DNA of 64,000 bases from Halobacillus alkaliphilus (lineage in GTDB: Bacteria; Bacillota; Bacilli; Bacillales; Halobacillaceae): the NCBI RefSeq assembly GCF_900113125.1, contig NZ_FOOG01000017.1, positions 1-64,000 of the forward strand. Direction: 5' to 3'. Shown here in pieces: positions 17,172 to 25,407 of this stretch. The notes beneath the pieces were generated by a model. That model was not told where the DNA came from, ran no database searches, and was given only the letters and a program-made list of their open reading frames with translations. Position 1 is the first letter of the stretch; each line of letters begins with the position of its first letter. The position numbers and the translations under genes are program-made.

Positions 17172-17942
17172 CTATTGGTCCATATAGTGAGCCAGTTTAG
17201 CTGCAGTGGAACGAGGGACGAATTTAGAAGCATAGGCCATGGACTGGTTGGCTGCTCCTGGAACGATCACTCTTTTTCCTTTCACGAAACCGAGAAAGCC
17301 GGCTTTCGCTACATCTACAGGAGACATCGTGCTTTTTACCAGTTTTGTGTGCTCGGCTTTAGCCGTTTTGAAGAAGTTTGTATCGGTTGCTCCTGGACAA
17401 AGGGTGGAGACGGTAATACCTGTGCCGCGTAGTTCTTCCACTAACGCTTCAGAGAATGATAGGACGTAAGCCTTTGAAGCATAGTACACAGCCATCTTAG
17501 GTCCCGGCTGGAAAGCAGCGGTGCTTGCGACATTGATGACCCCTTTTGGTATATCGGGTAGAGGTGCTTTTTTAATATCCTGTAAGAATAAATGAGTTAA
17601 TTCTGTAAGGGTGTTTACATTGACTTGAAGCATTTTCTGTTGATCGAGAAGAGGAAGTTCATCAAACTGACCGTTTAAACCAAAACCTGCATTATTCACA
17701 AGCACTTCCACTGTGAGCCCGAGTTCTTTCACTTTACTATAGAGAACTTCAGCAGCTCCAGGTTCAGATAGGTCATGAGGAATAATTGTGACGGGGTGTT
17801 CACCCAATTCTTCTTTCAACTGCATTAATTTATCTTCAGACCGGGCGACAACAATAAGATTATATCCTGATTTCGCAAACAGGCGGGCAAATTCATAGCC
17901 GATTCCACCTGAAGCTCCCGTAATTAGAGCGGTTGGTTTCAT
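17172..17942 (-). CDS. SDR-family dehydrogenase (DltE/YqjQ-like)
   Basis: This 256-residue short-chain dehydrogenase has TGASGGIG at about residues 9-16, VNNAG near 87-91, and the catalytic YYASK, with S upstream in VINVASTAAF. The long C-terminal region without a DGG motif places it with the cd05233-type DltE-like SDRs. The ATG at 17942 is chosen because AGAAGGAGAG lies just upstream; the longer frame to 18008 has no ribosome site. It is a single gene; the substrate is unknown. Confidence 0.82.
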   Translation of the reverse strand: MKPTALITGASGGIGYEFARLFAKSGYNLIVVARSEDKLMQLKEELGEHPVTIIPHDLSEPGAAEVLYSKVKELGLTVEVLVNNAGFGLNGQFDELPLLDQQKMLQVNVNTLTELTHLFLQDIKKAPLPDIPKGVINVASTAAFQPGPKMAVYYASKAYVLSFSEALVEELRGTGITVSTLCPGATDTNFFKTAKAEHTKLVKSTMSPVDVAKAGFLGFVKGKRVIVPGAANQSMAYASKFVPRSTAAKLAHYMDQ

Positions 17943-18004
17943 AAGAGATCTCTCCTTCTGCAAATAATAGTTTGCTCTCAGTCTATACCCGAACCAGACC
18001 AAGG

Positions 18005-18058
18005 ACAATCTTCCACCTTAAGTATACCCAATAACTGGATGACCTGAGGTGGAAGATT
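18005..18058 (-). terminator. Terminator of the SigY operon
   Basis: AATCTTCCACCT...AGGTGGAAGATT is a 12-bp stem with a long loop, just after the permease gene on the minus strand. Confidence 0.7.
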
Positions 18059-18081
18059 TTGGTTGGAAGGATTTTTTATTT

Positions 18082-18855
18082 TCAGGAGATCTCTTTGTGT
18101 TTCAGGGTATAGGCTGCGCTTGCGAGAAGGAGGATGATAAATAGGACCGCTGTTCCGGCGCTTCCCCACAGCGCGCTTGATAACTCTCCAGAAATTAAGG
18201 TATTTCTAAGGTGTGAACTGATTAAAGACGGGCTCCATTTCACCACATGAGCAAAAACACTGCTAAGAAGATTCAATGCGATCACTAGCGTTATTGTAAA
18301 GAATAAGACAAGACCGGCTGTTTTACTTAATGTATTCATAAAGATGCTGATGGAAAGAATCAATGTCATCCATAAGCCGTAAAAGAAAAACGTTCGTAAG
18401 AAGCTCCCTGCTGATACTTCGCCGAAGAGTAAATTCACATAATACCAGCTGGCCAATAAAGCGGTAAAAGTGGATATCCAGATGAGTAAGGCGTAGGCGG
18501 CCCACTTAGCCGTAACGTACGAGTGATAAGCAATGGGTTTTACCAGGATCAGTTCGGCCACACCGCTTTTACGTTCGCCGGAAATGGTGCCCATCGTAAT
18601 TAAAACGATAATCAGCACTCCAATAAGATTCAGCTGAGACACGCTCATCATGAAAACTTCGGAAGGGGGAGGTTCCGGCATCTCGAAAGTTGCGCCCTCT
18701 GGAAGCCCGCCCGTTGCCTCAAGAATTTGAGGCAGATAATAAGTTGTAAGTGGATCCGTAATGGCAAGCAAAATGAAAACAAGAGGCACCCAGATCCATT
18801 TAAAGTTTCTCCATGACTCCAACAGTTCTTTATTGAATACGGTCAGCCACTGCAT
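18082..18855 (-). CDS. yxlG: ABC-2 permease, YxlG-like
   Basis: This 257-residue integral membrane subunit of an ABC-2-type exporter has about six membrane segments, an N-terminal KELLESWRNFKWIW amphipathic start and the TISGERKSGVAELILVKP block typical of the family. It overlaps the ATPase gene by 26 bp. Gene order matches B. subtilis sigY-yxlC-yxlD-yxlE-yxlF-yxlG, so I assign YxlG by position and family. The exported substrate is unknown; it may be a toxic peptide. Confidence 0.85.
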   Translation of the reverse strand: MQWLTVFNKELLESWRNFKWIWVPLVFILLAITDPLTTYYLPQILEATGGLPEGATFEMPEPPPSEVFMMSVSQLNLIGVLIIVLITMGTISGERKSGVAELILVKPIAYHSYVTAKWAAYALLIWISTFTALLASWYYVNLLFGEVSAGSFLRTFFFYGLWMTLILSISIFMNTLSKTAGLVLFFTITLVIALNLLSSVFAHVVKWSPSLISSHLRNTLISGELSSALWGSAGTAVLFIILLLASAAYTLKHKEIS

Positions 18856-19753
18856 AACTTTGCACCACCTTCATAAACAGATCTTCAAGTGTTATTCTGC
18901 CCACTTCAAACTGAAGAAGCGGCCAGTGTTCCTTCAACGCCAGGTTCAGTATGATTTCTCTTGCCCGCGCCTGGTCAGTAACGTACACATCGAGCGTTTC
19001 TTTTTTTATTTCCGTACGGGTAACCACGTCTAAATGGTCCAGTTTCTGACTGTAGGCTTCTGGGCTGTCTTCAAATTGAAGAGAAATTTTATCAACTTGA
19101 TGCCTGTCTTTTAAGGAAGAAAGTGAGCCTGACTCTACAATTTTCCCTTCATGCATAAGAAGGATTTCATCACTTGATTCTTCAGCATCGTTTAAGATGT
19201 GGGTGGAATAAAGAATGGTTGTTTCCTTTTTCAATTCTTCCATTAAATCCAATACATCACGCCGTCCAATCGGATCTAACGCGGAAACAGGTTCATCAAG
19301 CATCAATAACTCAGGCTTATGAATCAATGCCTGCGCTATACCAAGACGCTGTTTCATTCCCCCGGAATACTTGGAAATCCTTCTATTCCTCACTTCAAAG
19401 ATTCCAACTCTGGTAAGCAGCTGGTCTGCACGGGAAGCAGCTTCCTTTTTAGATAGGTAAGCGAGCTTACCGGCGTAGATAAGAAATTCTCTACCTGTCA
19501 TCCACGAGTGGAAATGGGGATGTTGAGGGAGGTAACCAATGTGTCTCCGGATATCACCGGAATGCTCTTCTAAAAGTTCCACTTTGCCGCTTGTAGGGGA
19601 GATTAACCCAGCCATCATTCGGAGAGCGGTTGTTTTTCCGGCACCGTTTGGTCCAAGAAGTGCAATACACTTTCCGGATGATAACGTAAAAGAAATATCA
19701 TCAACCGCCCGGTTATTCTGATAGACTTTGGATAGATTTTGTACCGTAATCAC
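18830..19753 (-). CDS. yxlF: ABC transporter ATPase, YxlF-like
   Basis: This 307-residue ATP-binding subunit has Walker A GPNGAGKTT (about 33-41), Q-loop YLPQHPHF, signature YSGGMKQRL, Walker B LLMLDEP and the H-loop YSTHILND. A C-terminal domain of about 90 residues ends the protein. It pairs with the permease gene that overlaps its 3' end. Four-base overlap with the preceding small gene implies translational coupling in the SigY operon. Confidence 0.9.
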   Translation of the reverse strand: MITVQNLSKVYQNNRAVDDISFTLSSGKCIALLGPNGAGKTTALRMMAGLISPTSGKVELLEEHSGDIRRHIGYLPQHPHFHSWMTGREFLIYAGKLAYLSKKEAASRADQLLTRVGIFEVRNRRISKYSGGMKQRLGIAQALIHKPELLMLDEPVSALDPIGRRDVLDLMEELKKETTILYSTHILNDAEESSDEILLMHEGKIVESGSLSSLKDRHQVDKISLQFEDSPEAYSQKLDHLDVVTRTEIKKETLDVYVTDQARAREIILNLALKEHWPLLQFEVGRITLEDLFMKVVQSYAVADRIQ

Positions 19754-19971
19754 GCGTCAAACCTCCTGCCGAAAATAAAGTAAGCGATAGGACCTAGTGT
19801 GTTGAAAATGACAATAACCAGTGCCCACACCCATTTTGGTCCGTTTGTTTCTTCTGTCCGAATTAAACTGATTAAGGCAGCAATCATAAGGATGATTTGT
19901 ATGACGATAAGAGGAGCGATAATAGCTAGATTTTCCTGTAAAAGCTGCATAGCGTTCTGCATCATTAACAT
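19750..19971 (-). CDS. yxlE: PLDc_N small membrane protein, YxlE-like
   Basis: This 73-residue protein has two membrane segments and the PLDc_N signature ending GPKWVWALVIVIFNTLGPIAYFIFGRR. In B. subtilis, YxlE helps hold SigY in check. AAGGAGGG lies 9 bases before the ATG, and the stop overlaps the ABC ATPase start by 4 bases. Confidence 0.82.
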   Translation of the reverse strand: MLMMQNAMQLLQENLAIIAPLIVIQIILMIAALISLIRTEETNGPKWVWALVIVIFNTLGPIAYFIFGRRFDA

Positions 19972-19992
19972 AATAACAACCCTCCTTTCAGG

Positions 19993-20322
19993 TTAGTTGC
20001 GAGGAGACGGATTTAGTGTGACCGCTGTTCCATAGGCCATGATCTCAGAAGCAGAACTTGATATGCTGGAAGTCTCTAACCGTACGGCTATAACTGCGTC
20101 TGCACCTTTAGACTCTCCGTGCTCAATCATCCTCCCGATGGCCTGCTGGCGGGCCTGATCCATCATGTTTGTATAGTCCGTAATCTCTCCTCCGACCAGG
20201 TTTTTTAATCCTGCCATGATATCACGGCCAATATTTTTAGACTGAACCGTGCTGCCTCTTACAAATCCTTTTAACTCTTTAATCTCATAACCTGGAATAA
20301 AGTCAGTAGTCACGATAATCAC
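19993..20322 (-). CDS. YbjQ/UPF0145 family protein
   Basis: This 109-residue protein belongs to the YbjQ (UPF0145) family, which forms pentamers and is sometimes called a heavy-metal-binding domain. Typical segments are IIVTTDFIPGYEIKELKGFVRGSTVQSKNIGRDI and the C-terminal GADAVIAVRLETSSIS. The GTG start at 20322 is set by AGAGGAAG and gives the family's standard length. It overlaps the preceding gene by 20 bp. YbjQ is not part of the B. subtilis sigY operon, so this is an insertion into that order. Confidence 0.85.
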   Translation of the reverse strand: MIIVTTDFIPGYEIKELKGFVRGSTVQSKNIGRDIMAGLKNLVGGEITDYTNMMDQARQQAIGRMIEHGESKGADAVIAVRLETSSISSSASEIMAYGTAVTLNPSPRN

Positions 20323-20497
20323 GTTGATCTTCCTCTCTTTTTTCTTTTTTTCTTTCAAGTATTAATCTGTAAATGATGATGATTAAAAGTAAATAGGAAC
20401 TTAATACAAGGGCAATTCCTGTCCCCAGGTGGAAAAAGAGGAGCCCATATCCCAGCAACTGAGCGGTTATGGCCAGGGTGATCAGCAGAATATTCAT
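20303..20497 (-). CDS. Small membrane peptide in SigY operon
   Basis: This 64-residue protein has two hydrophobic segments and a highly charged C-tail (LERKKEKREEDQRDYRDY). Its ATG overlaps the previous stop (ATGA) and its 3' end overlaps the YbjQ gene. The tight coupling supports a real gene. I know no family match; it is an extra member relative to the B. subtilis operon. Confidence 0.7.
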   Translation of the reverse strand: MNILLITLAITAQLLGYGLLFFHLGTGIALVLSSYLLLIIIIYRLILERKKEKREEDQRDYRDY

Positions 20498-20727
20498 GAA
20501 TGATCCGGTCCTTGGCCGTTCTTCTTCTCATTCCAGACGGTTTTAGTGAGGACGAAGTACACCAGACTTGGAATCGGAAATTGAATAAGTCCTATAATTC
20601 CCCATAGCCAGGGGGCTTTGCCTCTTTTTCTTGCTTTAATGTAAAGAATAGAGCTTTGTGTAATTAATATAATTCCGATTAATAGGATCCCCCATAATGG
20701 GATTTCTTCAGGTCCATAATGCTTCAT
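20494..20727 (-). CDS. yxlD: PLDc_N-like small membrane protein, YxlD-like
   Basis: This 77-residue protein has two membrane helices and a PLDc_N-like end (GIIGLIQFPIPSLVYFVLTKTVW). YxlD together with YxlC forms the anti-sigma activity against SigY in B. subtilis. The start is the ATG in the ATGA overlap with the yxlC-like stop. Confidence 0.8.
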   Translation of the reverse strand: MKHYGPEEIPLWGILLIGIILITQSSILYIKARKRGKAPWLWGIIGLIQFPIPSLVYFVLTKTVWNEKKNGQGPDHS

Positions 20728-21035
20728 GAACGCCACGCCACCGTTCTGGAGCTTTCCTTAAGGAAGTAACCGAATAGAACAATAACGGAAAGTAATTGAA
20801 TCCCTATAAATACAAGCGGGGCGTATACAACGCTGATTGCTAAGACGCTAAGGCAAAGGACAGCCGTCAGCCAGAGAAAGGCGAGTTCGATCCACAGCCT
20901 CTTATACCAGGCTTCTGTTTCCTTCTGAACTAAATCAGTAAAGTAAGCAAGGGAAGGTTCCTCAACTTCGATCTCTTTATCCATTTGATGGGCAGTTGTT
21001 CGCAGCAGGCTGTCTATACTTTTTTTATCCTTCAT
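20724..21035 (-). CDS. yxlC: YxlC-family anti-sigma component
   Basis: This 103-residue protein has a cytoplasmic N-terminal half and two C-terminal membrane helices. Position immediately after sigY (11-bp overlap) and the layout match YxlC, part of the membrane anti-SigY complex. AAAGGAG lies 10 bases upstream of the ATG. Confidence 0.8.
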   Translation of the reverse strand: MKDKKSIDSLLRTTAHQMDKEIEVEEPSLAYFTDLVQKETEAWYKRLWIELAFLWLTAVLCLSVLAISVVYAPLVFIGIQLLSVIVLFGYFLKESSRTVAWRS

Positions 21036-21549
21036 GTTCGCCGAGCTCCTTTCTTAACTGTTTAAGCCCATAATGGACTCTGGATTTCACTGTGCCTGTT
21101 TTAGCTTTGGTCATTTGAGCAATTTCCTCATAGTCATAGCCGTAGTAATGTTTTAATACAATAGGGATGCGGTACTGGTCCTCCAATTGAAGCAGGGCCT
21201 GCTGCACGTCATACCATTCGGCAGGCATGGAGTCGGTTATTTCATCCCGTTTTAGACATGCTGCTTCGGATTGTTCATAAGTGAAGGCTCTGTTTTGTTT
21301 TCGTTTGATGTCCAGGTACGTATGAGTGGCAATTTGGATAAGCCATGATGAGAAGCTGGACTTTCCTTTATATTGATTGATTTTCTGGATCGCCTTTACG
21401 AGCGTCTCTTGTGTTACATCGTAAGCTAATTGCTCATCGCCGCTCATCTTCCACACGTACTTGACAAGGAAGGAGTAATTTTCTTTGAGCCGTTTAGCCA
21501 AAAGTTGTTGGTCTCCCTGCTTAGCAAGTTGAATGTCATTAGAATCCAT
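21025..21549 (-). CDS. sigY: ECF sigma factor SigY
   Basis: This 174-residue ECF sigma factor has region 2 (QEYSFLVKYVW... AYDVTQETLVKAIQKINQYKGKSSFSSWLIQIATHTYLDIKRK) and region 4 (YRIPIVLKHYYGYDYEEIAQMTKAKTGTVKSRVHYGLKQLRKEL). It heads the yxlCDEFG-like operon. The start is the third ATG of ATGATGATG, with GAGGA about 6 bases upstream. Its own promoter has the SigY consensus, as in B. subtilis, so it should be autoregulated. Confidence 0.9.
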   Translation of the reverse strand: MDSNDIQLAKQGDQQLLAKRLKENYSFLVKYVWKMSGDEQLAYDVTQETLVKAIQKINQYKGKSSFSSWLIQIATHTYLDIKRKQNRAFTYEQSEAACLKRDEITDSMPAEWYDVQQALLQLEDQYRIPIVLKHYYGYDYEEIAQMTKAKTGTVKSRVHYGLKQLRKELGEHEG

Positions 21550-21579
21550 CATCATTCCTCATTTCCGACTTACTTATAA

Positions 21580-21605
21580 GACGAACAGCCAGCAGAATTC
21601 GTTCA
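21580..21605 (-). promoter_or_regulatory. SigY autoregulatory promoter
   Basis: On the minus strand, TGAACG (21605-21600), a 16-base spacer, then CGTC (21583-21580). This is the TGAACG-N16-CGTC form known for SigY promoters. It lies about 30 bases upstream of sigY. Confidence 0.82.
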
Positions 21606-21881
21606 AAGTTTATGTAAAAAATTTATCCAGTTCTTATGTAATGTACCTGCCAAATCACAATCTTAATCTTACAGCTAAGCTACCAATTTATTGGATTTCG
21701 TTTATTTGGTGTGGAAAAATAGGGGGAGGAAAAATAACTCCCTTTCCACAGGAGCTGCGTCGTGCAGGGACACGGAAAGTGTTCAAAAGCAGAATCTTCC
21801 CCCAGAGGACTTCCTCGTAAGCCAAGGCAGCGTATGTAACGCTCCTTTACGAGGGTTGAATACTCAGCCAAGCGCCGGTGG
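21606..21881. repeat. Degenerate palindromic repeat locus 3
   Basis: About 21700-21862 retains pieces of the repeat seen elsewhere: GGAGGAAAAATAACTCCCTTTCC, a hairpin CTGCGTCGTGCAG, and CCCAGAGGACTTCCTC. The flanking GACTCAGTTTCGAGA motif is decayed. No gene is visible between the sigY and trp promoters. Confidence 0.65.
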
Positions 21882-21910
21882 TTGACATTATTGTCTGAAT
21901 TTTATAGACT
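21882..21910 (+). promoter_or_regulatory. trp operon promoter
   Basis: TTGACA (21882-21887), 17 bases, TAGACT (21905-21910). Predicted start near 21917, giving a leader of about 206 nt to trpE, similar in length to the B. subtilis trp leader. Confidence 0.7.
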
Positions 21911-21930
21911 ATTTAAAAGTGATCAGAATA

Positions 21931-21997
21931 TAGCATAGTTGAGATGAGAATGAGAGCCGTAGAGTTGAGGTTTCTAGGATGAGCATAGCTGAGTGAG
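21931..21997 (+). promoter_or_regulatory. TRAP-binding (GAG/TAG) repeat array
   Basis: Eleven or twelve GAG or TAG triplets: TAG at 21931, 21936, 21960, 21975 and 21986; GAG at 21941, 21946, 21952, 21967, 21981, 21991 and 21995. Spacers are mostly 2-3 bases, with a few of 4-5. This is the known target of the 11-subunit tryptophan-activated TRAP protein. It begins about 14 nt from the predicted transcription start. Confidence 0.85.
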
Positions 21998-22075
21998 CAC
22001 AGGGATCAACAGACGAAGGAGCTGGAAGATTGCCTGGCCGTTATAGAAGTATATTTATCATCCTCTTATATTTAT

Positions 22076-22122
22076 CCTCTCAACGTCTCATTCTCCATAA
22101 ATTTATATGGAGAGGTGAGCCC
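22076..22122 (+). promoter_or_regulatory. trpE Shine-Dalgarno-sequestering hairpin
   Basis: CTCCATAAATTTATATGGAG forms a hairpin that covers the trpE ribosome site GGAGAGGTG. The segment CCTCTCAACGTCTCATTCTC just before it is largely complementary to the TRAP array (GAGAATGAGA...CGT...TTGAGG). Without TRAP the array can pair there and free the ribosome site; with TRAP bound the hairpin forms and blocks it. Confidence 0.7.
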
Positions 22123-23631
22123 ATGACCACGTACGAAAGATTTATCCAGGATGCCCGCGAGCATCAGACCATTCCCGTAAGCCAATCTTTTTTCACAGAT
22201 ACGTTAACCCCTATCCACATGTTTCATGCGCTTAATGATGAAGCTGTTTATATGCTGGAAAGTCAGGATCCTGAATCACCCTGGTCTAATTATTCCTTCA
22301 TTGGCTTAGATCCGATGATGGAAATAAAAGAAGACGAGGCTGCTTTTGTGATCTCTGATTTTCAAAAAAAGACCAAAGAATCGGCGGCTACTTTTAAAGA
22401 AGCGTTTAACCATGTGGTAAACACCCTGAATGTAAAACCGGCCGATGTACCACTTCCTTTTAAAGGAGGGGGAGTCGGATACATCAGTTATGATGCGATT
22501 TCCGACTATGAGCCAGTACCTCGTGCCATCCAGGACGAATTGAACTTATCTAATTACCATTTATTATTTTGCCAGACGCTTATTGCGTATCATCACAAAA
22601 CCAAAGAAGTAACCATTTTAACGTATGCAAGAGTCGATAACGAATCGGTTTCTTCTACTATATATGAACAATCCAGACAGCGGATTAAAAAAGTGCAACA
22701 GCGACTAATGAACCACCAGGGACTGCCGGATTTAATGCTTGCCGGTGACTTGGAAGAAAATGCAGGTGTTGAACTCGGCAGCAATTACCATCCTGATAAA
22801 TTCAAGAGCGATGTAGAGAAAATTAAAGAATACATTCGTGCCGGTGATATCTTCCAAGCTGTATTATCCCAGCGATTTCACACCGTCACAGAGCGGAGCG
22901 GCTTTGAATTGTACCGCGTATTAAGAAACGTTAACCCTTCGCCTTACATGTTCTTTTTGAAATTTAATGATGTAGAAGTAATCGGAAGTTCTCCTGAGCG
23001 TTTACTGGAAGTGCAGGAAGGGAAACTTGAAATTCACCCGATCGCAGGAACGAGAAAGCGTGGAGTCACTCAGGAAGAAGATGACGCTCTCGCTGAAGAA
23101 CTTTTAGCAGATGAAAAAGAATTAGCGGAACACCGCATGCTGGTTGATCTTGCCCGCAACGATATCGGACGGGTAGCTGAATTTGGTTCGGTGGATGTAA
23201 CCGAATATATGACCATCGGGCGATTTTCAAAAGTTATGCACATCATCAGTAAAGTCGTAGGGCAACTGAGATCAGACATTTCACCCATTGATGCCGTAAG
23301 TTCAGCCTTCCCTGCTGGAACGTTATCCGGAGCCCCTAAAGTGCGGGCGATGCAGATTCTTAGGGAATTGGAGCCCACTCCTCGTAACTTATACGGCGGC
23401 GGAATCTTGTATTTTGGTTTCGATGGCAATATCGATTCCTGCATTACGATTCGGACGATGACGCTGGTCGGAAAAGATCTCTATATTCAGGCAGGCGCCG
23501 GGATCGTTGCCGACTCAGATCCAGAGACGGAATTTCAGGAAACGTTAAGTAAAGCAAGTGCCCTTAAGAGAACGATTCAAATAGCTGAGCAAGTATTCGA
23601 GACGAGCAGAGAAGGAGTGGAGTACAAATGA
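22123..23631 (+). CDS. trpE: Anthranilate synthase component I TrpE
   Basis: TrpE makes anthranilate from chorismate using ammonia from its amidotransferase partner. It has 502 residues. The chorismate-binding domain carries DIFQAVLSQRF, GSSPERLL, IAGTRKRG, AEHRMLVDLARND and AGAGIVADSDPE. The N-terminal regulatory part includes LLESQ/ML ESQDPESPWSNYSFIG, the usual tryptophan-feedback region. The start at 22123 is the ATG after the sequestered ribosome site. It overlaps trpD by 4 bases. Its amidotransferase partner is probably the last gene of the cluster. Confidence 0.95.
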   Translation: MTTYERFIQDAREHQTIPVSQSFFTDTLTPIHMFHALNDEAVYMLESQDPESPWSNYSFIGLDPMMEIKEDEAAFVISDFQKKTKESAATFKEAFNHVVNTLNVKPADVPLPFKGGGVGYISYDAISDYEPVPRAIQDELNLSNYHLLFCQTLIAYHHKTKEVTILTYARVDNESVSSTIYEQSRQRIKKVQQRLMNHQGLPDLMLAGDLEENAGVELGSNYHPDKFKSDVEKIKEYIRAGDIFQAVLSQRFHTVTERSGFELYRVLRNVNPSPYMFFLKFNDVEVIGSSPERLLEVQEGKLEIHPIAGTRKRGVTQEEDDALAEELLADEKELAEHRMLVDLARNDIGRVAEFGSVDVTEYMTIGRFSKVMHIISKVVGQLRSDISPIDAVSSAFPAGTLSGAPKVRAMQILRELEPTPRNLYGGGILYFGFDGNIDSCITIRTMTLVGKDLYIQAGAGIVADSDPETEFQETLSKASALKRTIQIAEQVFETSREGVEYK

Positions 23632-24650
23632 ACGATATCTTAAAACGAGTAGTATCCGGAGAAACTTTATCCGAGAAGGAAGCTTTTGCTACTATGGACG
23701 CCATTATGAAGGGAGAAGCGACTACAGGTCAGCTGATGAGCATGCTGAGCGTGATGAGCTACCGCGGAGAAACGGTCGATGAGATGACTGGCTTCGTCCA
23801 GGCGATGCGGGAGAACATGACAAAGCTTGATGTTCAGGATGATTCAGTTGTAGACACGTGCGGTACAGGAGGAGATGGAGCTTCTACGTTTAATATTTCT
23901 ACCGCTGTTTCTATTATCCTTGCCAGCATGGGTGTGAAGGTCGCAAAACACGGCAATCGTAAAGTTTCCTCCAGAAGTGGAAGCGCCGATGTGCTCGAAA
24001 CACTCGGTATTCCGATCGATACCACTCCCGAAGAGGGCGCTAAAGCTCTTCAGGAAAAAGGGATGACGTTCATGTTCGCTCCTCTATATCATCAGGCGAT
24101 GAAGCACGCAGGTCCTGCACGGAAGGAACTTGGTTTCCGTACCGTTTTCAATCTGCTTGGACCGATGTCCAATCCGGCGAATGCACGCCGTCAGCTAATA
24201 GGTATTTATGATACGGCCTACGCAGAGAAGATGGCTGAAGCGCTGCACAATCTTGGTTCGAAACACGTATTGTTAGCAACAGGCCGTGATGGCTTAGATG
24301 AAATAACCATAACCGGGATTACCGACCTGGTGGAACTGAAAGATGGAACTATCAGCCGTACAACGATTTCACCGGAAGACCTCGGTCTTACCAGAGGGAA
24401 ACTCGAAGATATACAAATAGAAAAAACAGAACAAAGCGCAGCAATGATTGAGGCGGTTATGCTCGGTAAAGCGAACGAAAGCGCAACGACAATCGTGACC
24501 ATGAATGCAGCAGCCGGCCTTTACGTAGCAGGAAAAGCCGAAGACCTTCGTGATGGAGTTAAGCAAGTTCAAGAGGCCATCCAGACAGGGGTGACCCGTC
24601 GTTACTTTGAATCTGTAGCAGTGGAAAGGGAGGACCGCCAGTATGCTTGA
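23628..24650 (+). CDS. trpD: Anthranilate phosphoribosyltransferase TrpD
   Basis: TrpD transfers phosphoribose from PRPP to anthranilate. It has 340 residues, normal for the family. The PRPP/glycine motif DTCGTGGDGASTFNIST (about 77-93), KHGNRKVSSRSGSADVLE and the GPARKELGFRTVFNLLGPM block are all present. It is translationally coupled to trpE (ATGA) and overlaps trpC by 8 bases. Confidence 0.95.
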   Translation: MNDILKRVVSGETLSEKEAFATMDAIMKGEATTGQLMSMLSVMSYRGETVDEMTGFVQAMRENMTKLDVQDDSVVDTCGTGGDGASTFNISTAVSIILASMGVKVAKHGNRKVSSRSGSADVLETLGIPIDTTPEEGAKALQEKGMTFMFAPLYHQAMKHAGPARKELGFRTVFNLLGPMSNPANARRQLIGIYDTAYAEKMAEALHNLGSKHVLLATGRDGLDEITITGITDLVELKDGTISRTTISPEDLGLTRGKLEDIQIEKTEQSAAMIEAVMLGKANESATTIVTMNAAAGLYVAGKAEDLRDGVKQVQEAIQTGVTRRYFESVAVEREDRQYA

Positions 24651-25407
24651 GACCATTCTAGCTGTGAAACGACAAGAGGTAGAACGCCTCTTCTTACCGG
24701 AAGAACAGTCATTTACAAACTATTCACTAAAGGAATCTTTGAAAAATTCTCCCCACTTAGCAGGACTGATTGCAGAGGTGAAAAAGGCCTCACCTTCTAA
24801 AGGAATTATCCGCGAAGATTTCAATCCTGTACGGATCGGATATGAATACAACCAGGCCGGGGTTCAGGCGATTTCTGTATTAACAGATCAACACTTTTTC
24901 CAGGGTCATCGAGACTTTTTGACGGATATCAAAAAAGTGGTAGATGTTCCCGTTTTACGAAAAGACTTTATTATTGATTCTATGCAAATCGCTGAGAGTG
25001 CTTATATTGGAGCGGACGCCGTACTGTTGATCGGCGAAGCATTGGAAGCAGAAAAGCTTCACGAACTTTACTTGCAGGCTCAAGATCTGGGGTTGGAAGC
25101 CTTGGTGGAAGTTCACAGTGAAGAAACACTGGAAAAGGTGCTGAAGGAATTTACACCTGAAATCCTTGGGGTGAACAACCGTAATCTTCACACCTTTGAA
25201 ACGAAACTTTCCCAGACGAAAAGAATGGCGGAGCTTGCTCCTAAAGAATCCCTTCTTGTTTCTGAAAGCGGAATTTTTACAAATGAAGACTTACGCGAAG
25301 TAGTCGGCTACGGAGCTGAAGGAGTACTTGTCGGAGAATCACTTATGAAACAGGCCGACATTAAGAAAGGTGTTCATGACCTAATGACTGGAGTCAATGT
25401 GTTATGA
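24643..25407 (+). CDS. trpC: Indole-3-glycerol phosphate synthase TrpC
   Basis: TrpC closes and decarboxylates CdRP to indole-3-glycerol phosphate. It has 254 residues and a TIM barrel. IAEVKKASPSKGII with the catalytic lysine, LRKDFIIDSMQI, and GVNNRNLHTFE are clear, and the final phosphate site is ESGIFTNEDL...GVLVGESLM. It overlaps trpD by 8 and trpF by 4 bases. Confidence 0.95.
   Translation: MLETILAVKRQEVERLFLPEEQSFTNYSLKESLKNSPHLAGLIAEVKKASPSKGIIREDFNPVRIGYEYNQAGVQAISVLTDQHFFQGHRDFLTDIKKVVDVPVLRKDFIIDSMQIAESAYIGADAVLLIGEALEAEKLHELYLQAQDLGLEALVEVHSEETLEKVLKEFTPEILGVNNRNLHTFETKLSQTKRMAELAPKESLLVSESGIFTNEDLREVVGYGAEGVLVGESLMKQADIKKGVHDLMTGVNVL

Noticed and set aside
22030-22122. Upstream extension of trpE
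   Set aside because: The extra codons run through the TRAP leader and the hairpin that covers the true ribosome site. Homology starts at the ATG at 22123.
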